This document shows, piece by piece, positions 1-5,501 of a stretch of DNA of 5,501 bases. How positions within the stretch are numbered: the first letter of the stretch is position 1; each line of letters starts with the position of its first letter. The position numbers and the translations under genes are program-made. The stretch lies in NCBI GenBank assembly GCA_008016945.1, contig SSGN01000066.1, forward strand, positions 1 through 5,501, read 5' to 3'. This DNA comes from Flavobacteriales bacterium (lineage in GTDB: Bacteria; Bacteroidota; Bacteroidia; Flavobacteriales; PHOS-HE28). The notes beneath the pieces were generated by a model. It saw only the letters and a program-made list of their open reading frames with translations, had not been told where the DNA came from and searched no databases.

Positions 1-1871
1 CCCCAAAAGAAGCTGAGGCGACCGGCGAACTCATCCACCTGCATGCCCGCGGCGATACCGGTGCGCACGTATTCAATGCCATCGGCCAGGGTGTAGGCGA
101 GCTCCAGGTCGGCGGGCGCACCGGCCTCGTGCATGTGGTAGCCGCTGATGCTGATGCTGTTGAACTTGGGCAACTTCTTCGCGCAGTAACTGAAGATGTC
201 GCCCACGATGCGCATGCTCGGCCCTGGCGGATAGATGTACGTGTTGCGCACCATGAACTCCTTCAAAATGTCGTTCTGGATGGTGCCTTGCAACTGTTCG
301 GCCGGTACGCCCTGTTCCTCCGCTGCCACGATGAAGAAGGCCATGATGGGCAGCACAGCGCCGTTCATGGTCATGCTCACGCTCATCTTGTCCAGCGGGA
401 TCTGGTCGAAGAGGATCTTCATGTCCTCCACGCTGCTGATGCTCACGCCGGCCTTGCCCACGTCGCCTTTCACGCGCGGGTGGTCGGCGTCGTAACCGCG
501 GTGCGTCGCCAGGTCGAAGGCCACGCTGAGGCCCATCTGCCCGGCGGCGAGGTTGCGGCGGTAGAACGCGTTGCTCTCCTCGGCGGTACTGAAACCCGCG
601 TACTGCCGAATGGTCCAGGGGCGGATGGCGTACATGCTGCCGTAGGGGCCACGCAGGTAGGGCGGAATGCCGGCCGCGTAGTGCAGGTGCTCCATCCCCT
701 CGAGGTCCGCGCGGGTGTAGTAGGACTTGAGGGGGATCTCTTCTCTGTTCGGAATGTTCTCCAGCGCTGCATTGCCCTGTGCTCCATTAGCTAATTGGCT
801 GATTGGTGAATCAGCTAATTGATCGACCAGCACATCCGTCAGCCTCTCCACCGAATAACTCCCGCCTATGGGATCAGCCACTCGGCTCAAGAAACTCTCA
901 TCGCGCAGCAGGTTGTGGATGTTGCGCACCACGCGGCGGGCCAGGGCATCGCCTTCGGGAATGTGCGGCGTGGGGATCGTGAGCCCGTCGCAGCCGGCGG
1001 TGATCGCGCTTACGGCTTGCAGCGTGGCGCGGATCAGGTTCTCGTGCGCGCTCTTCGTTTCGGCGGGGTAGGTGACCACGGCTTGGATCCACGTGGTGTG
1101 CGAACAATCGTGCGCGGGTTTGAACTCATCCACCACGGCGGCCCAGGCTTCGCGGAACGCACGCAGACGGGCCACTTCAAGGAAGAGGTCGTCGCTGAGG
1201 TGCAGGCGGAACTGCAGGCGGGCGCAGGCGTCGTCGATGGTGAAGCCATGGTCCAGCATGCGTTGCAGGAGGGCGCGGCCTTGGTCCAGGGCTTCGTTGG
1301 TACGGTGAATGGCGAATGGTGAATGGTGAATGGGGCCATCGCTCACGCTGAACAGCCGGATGCGTGGATGCTTCGCAACGCGGTCCTTCAGGTCGTGCAC
1401 ATCGGCCGCGTGGGGCAGGCCCAGGCAGAAGCTGAGCTCGGCGGGTTGTGCGCCCTGTTCCTCGGCGCGCTTCATCAGCAGGCCCAGGGTGCCGTGCTCG
1501 CCGTCCACCTGTAGGTCGATGCCTGCGAACAGCACATCGTCCAACACGGGGGAGAGGTCGGCCATGCGCCCGTACACCTCCACCGCGTCGGCACCGCCCA
1601 TGAGGCCCTCGAGGAGCTTGTCGTTGGCATCGGGATCGTTCGCGTCCACGCCGATGGTGGCGCGCCAGGGGTTGCCCGTGCGTTTCACGCCACGCCGCCG
1701 CTCGCCGGTGGCGTCGCCCTCGCCGGCCATGTGAAAGGGCGGTAGCTCCGCCCCGGCCATGGGTACGTGGAGCGTGGACAGGGCCTTGTCCTTGAGCTCC
1801 TTGGTGATCACGGCCTCCCATTGTGCGCGTGTGGCGGGGGGGAAGGCGCTGAACAGCTTCGTGGTTGCCAT
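1..1871 (-). CDS. mutA-mutB: Fused methylmalonyl-CoA mutase: MutA-like small-subunit barrel joined to MutB large subunit (C-terminus beyond left edge)
   Basis: This is coenzyme B12-dependent methylmalonyl-CoA mutase, which interconverts (R)-methylmalonyl-CoA and succinyl-CoA. I translated all 623 visible codons and found no stop. Residues 1-345 resemble the non-catalytic small subunit (opening [21 protein letters not shown]; barrel end at [16 protein letters not shown], 339-344 for the last six). Residues 346-384 are a linker. From about residue 385 ([20 protein letters not shown]) the sequence is typical large subunit. The active-site residues of the Propionibacterium enzyme, Tyr89, Arg207 and His244, correspond to Y424 (RQYAGFST), R542 (FMVRNTY) and H579 (SISGYHM), with exactly the same spacing. 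In most bacteria the two subunits are separate genes. Here the small subunit lacks its usual C-terminal part and runs straight into MutB. The B12-binding domain should lie beyond the left edge. ATG at 1871 fits the start of MutA homology; no Shine-Dalgarno is visible. Mutase identity is very sure; a single-chain product is well supported by the open frame. Confidence 0.93.
   Translation of the reverse strand, partial: MATTKLFSAFPPATRAQWEAVITKELKDKALSTLHVPMAGAELPPFHMAGEGDATGERRRGVKRTGNPWRATIGVDANDPDANDKLLEGLMGGADAVEVYGRMADLSPVLDDVLFAGIDLQVDGEHGTLGLLMKRAEEQGAQPAELSFCLGLPHAADVHDLKDRVAKHPRIRLFSVSDGPIHHSPFAIHRTNEALDQGRALLQRMLDHGFTIDDACARLQFRLHLSDDLFLEVARLRAFREAWAAVVDEFKPAHDCSHTTWIQAVVTYPAETKSAHENLIRATLQAVSAITAGCDGLTIPTPHIPEGDALARRVVRNIHNLLRDESFLSRVADPIGGSYSVERLTDVLVDQLADSPISQLANGAQGNAALENIPNREEIPLKSYYTRADLEGMEHLHYAAGIPPYLRGPYGSMYAIRPWTIRQYAGFSTAEESNAFYRRNLAAGQMGLSVAFDLATHRGYDADHPRVKGDVGKAGVSISSVEDMKILFDQIPLDKMSVSMTMNGAVLPIMAFFIVAAEEQGVPAEQLQGTIQNDILKEFMVRNTYIYPPGPSMRIVGDIFSYCAKKLPKFNSISISGYHMHEAGAPADLELAYTLADGIEYVRTGIAAGMQVDEFAGRLSFFW
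789..821. repeat. AT-rich palindromic repeat at the MutA/MutB junction
   Basis: AATTGGCTGATT (793-804) and AATCAGCTAATT (809-820) form a 12-bp inverted repeat with one G-T mismatch around the 4-base loop GGTG. The 9-mer AGCTAATTG also occurs as a direct repeat at 789-797 and 813-821. The block encodes about residues 351-362 of the fused mutase ([12 protein letters not shown]), so it makes up much of the linker between the two subunit-like halves. It stands out as AT-rich in a GC-rich gene. The loop and adjoining bases contain the heptamer GGTGAAT (805-811) that also builds the tandem array at 1304-1331, which suggests one repeat family at both sites. Confidence 0.85.
1304..1331. repeat. Four 7-bp tandem units inside the MutA-like coding region
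   Basis: The plus strand reads GGTGAAT, GGCGAAT, GGTGAAT, GGTGAAT in direct succession, followed by GGG. Three units are identical and the second has one T-to-C change. On the coding (minus) strand the unit is ATTCACC, and the array encodes about residues 181-190, the His/Pro/Ser-rich stretch following VSDGP. Because the unit is 7 bases, loss or gain of one copy would shift the reading frame of the fused mutase. The tract is more AT-rich than its surroundings. Confidence 0.85.
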
Positions 1872-1906
1872 CGCCGCGAAGATCGGGTTTCGTTGGTTTC
1901 TTGATT

Positions 1907-1948
1907 TTTCGCTTTCAGCCCATGGATTTGGTGCGATATTTGTTCCTG
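1907..1948 (+). promoter_or_regulatory. Possible Bacteroidota-type promoter for the Cys/His-rich protein gene
   Basis: The 104-base region between two divergent genes must hold promoters for both. A weak match to the Bacteroidota consensus (TTTG, about 19-21 bases, then TAnnTTTG) is TTTC at 1913-1916, an 18-base gap, then GATATTTG at 1935-1942. It would give an untranslated leader of roughly 27 bases before ATG 1976. Both elements deviate from consensus. I found no comparable match for the minus-strand mutase gene. Confidence 0.22.
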
Positions 1949-1975
1949 CCGTTCTAAACACGACCATTTTCACCC

Positions 1976-2437
1976 ATGAAAAAATTGTTCTCCCTGATCG
2001 CATGCGTGGTTTTTGTTGGTGCATTGAGCGCCCAGACCACGGCCACTGAGGCTACCACGGCCCCTGCCAAGACCGAGAAGACCACCAAGACCGAGAAGGC
2101 TGCGAAGGCCGAGAAGTCAGGTTGCGCTAAAGGCGAAGCCAAGACGGGCTGCTGCGCAGCCAAGGCGAAGGCCTCGACTGATGCGAGTGCCCCAGCTCCA
2201 GGTACGGGGACCGCTACCAAGGATGCCGCTGCCCCAGCCAAGGCCGGTTGCTGCGCCGGTAAGGCTTCGGCTGCTGGTGCAAGCTGCCATGGTGCCAAGG
2301 CCGATGCACATGGCCATGGCCATGCCGAAGCGAAGGAGCATGCCTGCACCGAAGCCTGCAAGGATGGGGCCCACGCTTTCGCCTGTGGTGAAAAGGGACA
2401 TGCCTGCTCCGAGGCATGTCACGGCCACAAGCACTAA
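1976..2437 (+). CDS. Exported Cys/His-rich, Ala/Lys-rich protein, probable metal binder (hypothetical)
   Basis: The 153-residue protein matches no family I can name. It opens with a clear Sec signal peptide (Lys2-Lys3, hydrophobic residues 4-17, likely cleavage after LSA at residue 19), so the mature part lies in the periplasm or beyond. Residues 21-47 are Thr/Lys/Glu/Ala repeats. The rest is studded with possible metal ligands: 11 Cys and 10 His in the mature chain. Two Cys-Cys modules, KTGCCAAKA (56-64) and KAGCCAGKA (89-97), are 33 residues apart. HGHGH lies at 112-116. HACTEAC (122-128) and HACSEAC (142-148) are exactly 20 residues apart, and the chain ends in HGHKH. This points to binding of soft or borderline metal ions (Cu, Zn, Ni), or to a redox or sink role, but the function is inferred from composition alone. 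No Shine-Dalgarno precedes ATG 1976, as expected in Bacteroidota. It is divergent from the mutase and followed by a strong hairpin. Confidence 0.85.
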   Translation: MKKLFSLIACVVFVGALSAQTTATEATTAPAKTEKTTKTEKAAKAEKSGCAKGEAKTGCCAAKAKASTDASAPAPGTGTATKDAAAPAKAGCCAGKASAAGASCHGAKADAHGHGHAEAKEHACTEACKDGAHAFACGEKGHACSEACHGHKH

Positions 2438-2452
2438 GTAGAGTAAACGGGT

Positions 2453-2506
2453 TCAGGCTCCTTGGTCCGAAGCTCCCGCAGGTGGAGCCAAGACCAAGGA
2501 GCCTGA
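2453..2506 (+). terminator. Long hairpin with 15-bp perfect outer stem between the Cys/His-rich gene and slyD
   Basis: TCAGGCTCCTTGGTC (2453-2467) and GACCAAGGAGCCTGA (2492-2506) are exact reverse complements. Inside the 24-base loop, GCTCC (2472-2476) can pair with GGAGC (2484-2488). It starts 16 bases after the stop codon at 2437, which suits a transcription terminator. There is no U-run after it (the sequence continues CCGTTCCTTACCCT), so it is not a textbook intrinsic terminator. It could instead stabilise the mRNA 3' end or attenuate readthrough into slyD. The remaining 93 bases before slyD show no gene. Confidence 0.6.
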
Positions 2507-2599
2507 CCGTTCCTTACCCTTCCCCGGCCCCACCACCAGGGCCGGCGTACACTGATCGCCAACAGGAGCGAACTGCTCCCCAAGCCCTACCTTTCGCCC

Positions 2600-3082
2600 A
2601 TGCAGATCACCAAGAACTCCGTTGTCTCGTTCCACTATACCTTGAATGATCCCGATGGTAAATTGCTGGATACCAGCGCGGGCCGCGACGTTTTCGCGTA
2701 CATCCAGGGGCACCAGATGATCGTTCCGGGGTTGGAGCGACAACTCGAAGGCAAGAAGGCCGGAGACAAGGTGCAGGCCATAGTGCCAGCGGCCGAAGGC
2801 TATGGTGAGATCGATCCCGCATTGTTGCACAAGGTGCCGGTGGATCGTTTTGGTGGCCAGAACGTGGAGCCGGGCATGCAGTTCCAAGCTGGTAACGAGG
2901 GGGGAGATATGGGGGTGTTCACCGTGATCAGTGTGGAGGACGGCATCGTGGCCCTGAATGGAAATCATCCGTTGGCCGGGGTCACCCTCCACTTCAACGT
3001 GGATATCACCGACGTGCGCATGGCCACCGAGGAGGAGCTGGCGCACGGCCATGTGCATGGCGAGGGCGGACACCACCATTGA
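2600..3082 (+). CDS. slyD: SlyD-type FKBP peptidyl-prolyl cis-trans isomerase with short His-rich tail
   Basis: This is a cytoplasmic prolyl isomerase and folding chaperone of the SlyD branch of FKBPs, 160 residues with no signal peptide. The order is that of SlyD: first FKBP half (about 1-69), the inserted flap or IF chaperone domain (about 70-122, starting YGEIDPALLHKVP), then the FKBP strand GNHPLAGVTLHFNV (121-134). Residues lining the prolyl pocket in E. coli SlyD have counterparts at Y13, D24, V42, Y68 and F132. The segment ATEEELAHGHVHG (142-154) is the same as I recall in E. coli SlyD. The tail then ends GEGGHHH, whereas the E. coli tail (196 residues in total) is long and rich in Cys as well as His. 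Metal binding by the short tail is likely but weaker, and a nickel-delivery role is uncertain. The start ATG 2600 is placed by the MQITKNSVVSFHY opening typical of the family; no Shine-Dalgarno is present. Confidence 0.95.
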   Translation: MQITKNSVVSFHYTLNDPDGKLLDTSAGRDVFAYIQGHQMIVPGLERQLEGKKAGDKVQAIVPAAEGYGEIDPALLHKVPVDRFGGQNVEPGMQFQAGNEGGDMGVFTVISVEDGIVALNGNHPLAGVTLHFNVDITDVRMATEEELAHGHVHGEGGHHH

Positions 3083-3092
3083 TCGGGGGGAT

Positions 3093-3113
3093 ACCGGACC
3101 ACTACGGTTCGGT
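3093..3113 (+). terminator. Small hairpin after slyD, possible terminator
   Basis: ACCGGACC (3093-3100) can pair with GGTTCGGT (3106-3113) across a 5-base loop ACTAC, giving 8 pairs including one G-U. It lies 10 bases after the slyD stop codon. No U-run follows, so termination is only a suggestion. The rest of the 86-base gap up to ATG 3169 holds no clear promoter. Confidence 0.4.
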
Positions 3114-3168
3114 GCGTCGGGCGTTCCGTTGGTACGCGGTGGTTTAGCTTGCGCCTGATCCACGGCGC

Positions 3169-4590
3169 ATGTTGTTCCCTTCGTTCGCTTTCTTGGTGTT
3201 CCTGCCGGTGGTGTACCTGTTGTACTGGTACGTCTTCAACCGGGAGCGACGTCTTCAGAATGCCTTCGTACTGCTGGCCAGCTATGTGTTCTACGGCTGG
3301 TGGGATTGGCGTTTCCTCGGCCTGTTGCTGGTGAGCTCCCTCGGCGACTATGCCCTGGCCATCGCCATCGACCGAACTTCCGCTCAGCGCCAGCGCAAGG
3401 CCCTGCTGATCACCAGTCTGGTGGTCAATCTTGGTGTGTTGGCCACGTTCAAGTACTTCAACTTCTTCCGCGATGGCCTTGCAGACATCATGCTGGCCAT
3501 GGGGCTTCAGCCCGATCTGCCCACGCTTCACCTGGTGCTGCCTGTGGGGATCAGCTTCTACACCTTCCAGAGCCTGAGCTACACCATCGATGTCTATCGC
3601 GGGCAGCTCCGCGCCACGCGCGATCCGGTCGAGTTCCTGGCGTTCGTGAGCTTCTTCCCACAACTGGTCGCCGGACCCATTGAACGGGCGGCCCACCTGC
3701 TGCCACAGTTCCAAGCTGCACGAAGGTTCGACATGGGGATGGCCGTCGATGGACTCCGACAGATGCTATGGGGGTTCTTCAAGAAGATGGTGATCGCCGA
3801 TGGCTGCGCACCGTTGGTGAACGAGATCTTCGCCCGACCCGTGGATGATACGCCGGGCGCAACGCTCTTCTTCGGGGCGTTGTTCTTCGCCTTCCAGATC
3901 TACGGCGATTTCAGCGGCTACAGCGATATCGCCATCGGCTGCGCAAGGCTGTTCGGGTTCAGCCTGAGCCAGAATTTCGCCTACCCGTACTTCTCCCGGA
4001 GCATCTCGGAGTTCTGGCGGCGCTGGCACATTTCCTTGAGCACCTGGTTCCGCGACTATGTCTACCTGCCATTAGGAGGGTGGCGCACCAAGGCCGGCCG
4101 CTTCAAGAACCTCATGATCACCTTCTCGCTCAGCGGACTGTGGCATGGTGCCAACTGGACCTTCATCACCTGGGGTGGGCTCCATGGTACCTATTACCTG
4201 CCGGAGGTGGTGCGCAACGCCAAAGCCAGACGCGATACGGCGACCTGGAGGGACCTACCCGCGATCCTGACCACCTTCGCCCTGGTGGTGGTGGCCTGGG
4301 TGTTCTTCAGGGCGGCGACCGTGGGACAGGCCCTGGCCTACCTGAAGTACATGGTGCTCAATGCGACGACCGCGCCTGGCATCGCTTTGGTCTGGCTCAC
4401 GGAGCCGATCAGCATCCTCATCGCCATCCTGCTCATCGTGGAATGGCGTGGCCGGAAGCTGCCGCATGCACTGGCCGTGTTACCGAGGTCCGGGGTGCTG
4501 CGGTGGGCGATCTATGTGCTTGTTTCGATGGTGATCCTTCTCTACATGGATGTGCGGACCACGCATGAGTTCATCTACTTCCAATTCTGA
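3169..4590 (+). CDS. MBOAT-family membrane-bound O-acyltransferase (AlgI/DltB/PatA type)
   Basis: This is an integral inner-membrane enzyme that takes acyl groups, usually acetyl, from a cytoplasmic donor and passes them outward for O-acylation of an extracytoplasmic glycan. The 473 residues have family-typical length and many hydrophobic segments, starting MLFPSFAFLVFLPVVYLLYW. Family landmarks in order are: LPVGISFYTFQSLSY; FFPQLVAGPIER; YGDFSGYSDIAIG (245-257); EFWRRWHISLSTWFRDY (281-297, with H287); and GLWHGANWTF with the conserved MBOAT histidine at H326. The C-terminal end is hydrophobic. AlgI (alginate), PatA (peptidoglycan) and DltB (teichoic acid D-alanylation) share this core. Nothing here identifies the substrate, so no symbol is given. 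The gene overlaps the next by 26 bases, and the pairing with an SGNH partner supports a polysaccharide or envelope O-acylation role. Confidence 0.96.
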   Translation: MLFPSFAFLVFLPVVYLLYWYVFNRERRLQNAFVLLASYVFYGWWDWRFLGLLLVSSLGDYALAIAIDRTSAQRQRKALLITSLVVNLGVLATFKYFNFFRDGLADIMLAMGLQPDLPTLHLVLPVGISFYTFQSLSYTIDVYRGQLRATRDPVEFLAFVSFFPQLVAGPIERAAHLLPQFQAARRFDMGMAVDGLRQMLWGFFKKMVIADGCAPLVNEIFARPVDDTPGATLFFGALFFAFQIYGDFSGYSDIAIGCARLFGFSLSQNFAYPYFSRSISEFWRRWHISLSTWFRDYVYLPLGGWRTKAGRFKNLMITFSLSGLWHGANWTFITWGGLHGTYYLPEVVRNAKARRDTATWRDLPAILTTFALVVVAWVFFRAATVGQALAYLKYMVLNATTAPGIALVWLTEPISILIAILLIVEWRGRKLPHALAVLPRSGVLRWAIYVLVSMVILLYMDVRTTHEFIYFQF

Positions 4591-5501
4591 ACCGTTGCTC
4601 CTGGTGAGACGAGCCGCTTGGGCGGGTGCGATCGTGGCCTGCATCCTGATCGCGGCGTTCTTCAATGGCCATCACGCCTCGTGGGTGGACTACCACGGTG
4701 CCACCTCCGCCAAGCTGGAACGCCTGATGTCGTTGCCCTCGCCCAAGGTGGTGGTGGTGGGGGGGAGCAATATGACCTTCGGGGTGGATAGCGAGGAACT
4801 GGAGAAGGCGTTGTGCATGCCCGTGGTGAACATGAGCATCCATGCGAGCCTGGGGATCGAATACATGGTGAACGAGGTGAAGGATCACCTGGGCAAGGGC
4901 GACCTTGTCATCGCGGGTTTCGAGGGGGCCTCCTTGAACGTGGCCTCGAAGGACAATGAGGTGCACGTGCTCACCGTGGATCGGGCCCCCGCTGCACTGG
5001 CGGCCATTCCGTGGTACCGCCGTCCGAGGATCCTCATCAATCTGGCCATCATGCGGTTGCAGGCGGCGTGGAAGTACGCCACCGGCGAGTGGGGCGACGA
5101 AGAGCCTGAGCCTGTCTATACGGCCCATGGATTCAATGAACGCGGTGACATGGTGGCGCACCTCGGACTGCCGCAACGGCCTCCGGAGTTGCAAGAACGG
5201 GTGGTCTATCCCACGCCGCTGATCGGCGATGAAGTGATCCCGATGCTGAAGGACCTGGTGGCGAACGCCGAGCGGAAGGGTGCGAAGGTGGTCTTCGTCT
5301 GGTCGTGTGTGGCCAGCAGTAGCCGCCGACCCGACCTGGAGCTTGAGATCGAGCAGCGGATGCGACAGGCGGGTATCCCCTTGCTTGGCGAAGCGGCCGC
5401 AGTGGTCTTTCCCGACACCTCCTTCCACGATACGCACTATCACCTGCGCGCCACCGGACGTAAGCTCCGGACACAACGGTTGATCGAAGAGCTATGCACC
5501 G
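4565..5501 (+). CDS. Membrane-anchored SGNH/GDSL-like protein, partner of the MBOAT acyltransferase (C-terminus beyond right edge)
   Basis: An open frame of 312 codons runs off the right edge without a stop. Residues 17-33 form a single transmembrane or signal-anchor helix after RR (15-16), so the rest should be periplasmic. VVVVGGSNMTFGVDS (62-76) is a GDSL block I with candidate nucleophile S68. VVNMSIHASLGIEY (87-100) and KGDLVIAGFEG (111-121) match the next blocks of the SGNH-like proteins usually found beside MBOATs. FHDTHYHLRATGR (287-299) resembles the catalytic Asp/His block, with D289 and H293 as candidates. Such proteins (compare AlgJ/AlgX, PatB and DltD) transfer or remove the acyl group delivered by the MBOAT. 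ATG 4565 overlaps the MBOAT end by 26 bases, which suggests translational coupling. GTG 4604, just after the MBOAT stop, is an alternative start that keeps the helix. The next ATG (residue 55) would lose it. The family call is from motifs, not alignment. Confidence 0.85.
   Translation, partial: MSSSTSNSEPLLLVRRAAWAGAIVACILIAAFFNGHHASWVDYHGATSAKLERLMSLPSPKVVVVGGSNMTFGVDSEELEKALCMPVVNMSIHASLGIEYMVNEVKDHLGKGDLVIAGFEGASLNVASKDNEVHVLTVDRAPAALAAIPWYRRPRILINLAIMRLQAAWKYATGEWGDEEPEPVYTAHGFNERGDMVAHLGLPQRPPELQERVVYPTPLIGDEVIPMLKDLVANAERKGAKVVFVWSCVASSSRRPDLELEIEQRMRQAGIPLLGEAAAVVFPDTSFHDTHYHLRATGRKLRTQRLIEELCT

Noticed and set aside
129..794. Plus-strand frame of 221 codons opposite the mutase
   Set aside because: It is antisense to strongly conserved MutB sequence, and its His/Val/Ala-rich translation resembles no protein. 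This is a common shadow in GC-rich DNA.
1177..1821. Minus-strand frame of 214 codons overlapping the MutA half
   Set aside because: It is a different frame from the mutase, and its Arg/Gly/Pro-rich translation is typical of an off-frame reading. The mutase frame is open and homologous throughout.
2416..2649. Plus-strand 77-codon frame between the Cys/His-rich gene and slyD
   Set aside because: It starts inside one gene, reads through the hairpin and ends inside slyD. It is Pro-rich with no recognisable content.
3124..3152. Promoter for the MBOAT gene (TTCC, then TAGCTTGC at 3145-3152)
   Set aside because: Both boxes deviate from the Bacteroidota consensus and the 17-base gap is short, so the match is no better than chance.
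2453..3163. Minus-strand frame of 236 codons over slyD
   Set aside because: It is antisense to a clear SlyD gene, and its start and end fall in hairpin and intergenic sequence. There is no recognisable domain.
2965..3714. Minus-strand frame of 249 codons spanning the slyD end and MBOAT start
   Set aside because: It crosses two well-supported genes on the opposite strand, with a Gln/His/Glu-rich translation and no motif.
4571..5476. Minus-strand frame of 301 codons opposite the SGNH-like gene
   Set aside because: The plus-strand frame has a membrane anchor and ordered SGNH motifs. The antisense frame is His/Arg/Gly-rich and featureless.
1..5501. CRISPR array, tRNA, rRNA, transposase or prophage genes
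   Set aside because: No spaced direct repeats of CRISPR type, no cloverleaf or rRNA-like sequence, and no transposase, integrase or phage motifs were seen. All long open sequence is accounted for by the five genes.

Overview
The window (about 60% GC by eye) looks like chromosome of a GC-rich member of the Bacteroidota, most likely a Flavobacteriales-type lineage. The mutase sequence has Bacteroidota-style wording ([31 protein letters not shown]), the start codons lack Shine-Dalgarno sequences, and the gene set is typical of free-living Bacteroidota. The taxon is an inference, because no rRNA or other marker is present.

Layout. (1) Positions 1871 to 1, minus strand: one uninterrupted reading frame. 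It encodes a small-subunit (MutA-like) methylmalonyl-CoA mutase barrel joined to the start of the catalytic large subunit (MutB), and it runs off the left edge. The junction between the halves carries an AT-rich palindromic repeat, and a second short tandem repeat lies inside the MutA half. (2) Positions 1872-1975: a divergent intergenic region. (3) Positions 1976-2437, plus strand: a small exported Cys/His-rich, Ala/Lys-rich protein, probably metal-binding. (4) Positions 2438-2599: an intergenic region with a long perfect-stem hairpin. (5) Positions 2600-3082: a SlyD-type FKBP peptidyl-prolyl isomerase with a short His-rich tail. (6) Positions 3083-3168: a short gap with a small hairpin. (7) Positions 3169-4590: an MBOAT O-acyltransferase of the AlgI/DltB/PatA type. 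(8) Positions 4565 to the right edge: a membrane-anchored SGNH/GDSL-like protein whose start overlaps the MBOAT gene by 26 bases.

Functionally there are three groups. The mutase interconverts methylmalonyl-CoA and succinyl-CoA (propionate metabolism, B12-dependent). The Cys/His-rich exported protein and SlyD both carry metal-ligand-rich sequence, but they act in different compartments. The MBOAT and SGNH pair is a classic envelope or exopolysaccharide O-acylation module: the MBOAT moves an acyl group across the membrane and the SGNH partner passes it to a glycan. The target glycan cannot be read from this window.

The most notable observations are the in-frame MutA-MutB fusion, the palindromic repeat exactly at its seam, and the heptamer that this repeat shares with the tandem array elsewhere in the same gene.
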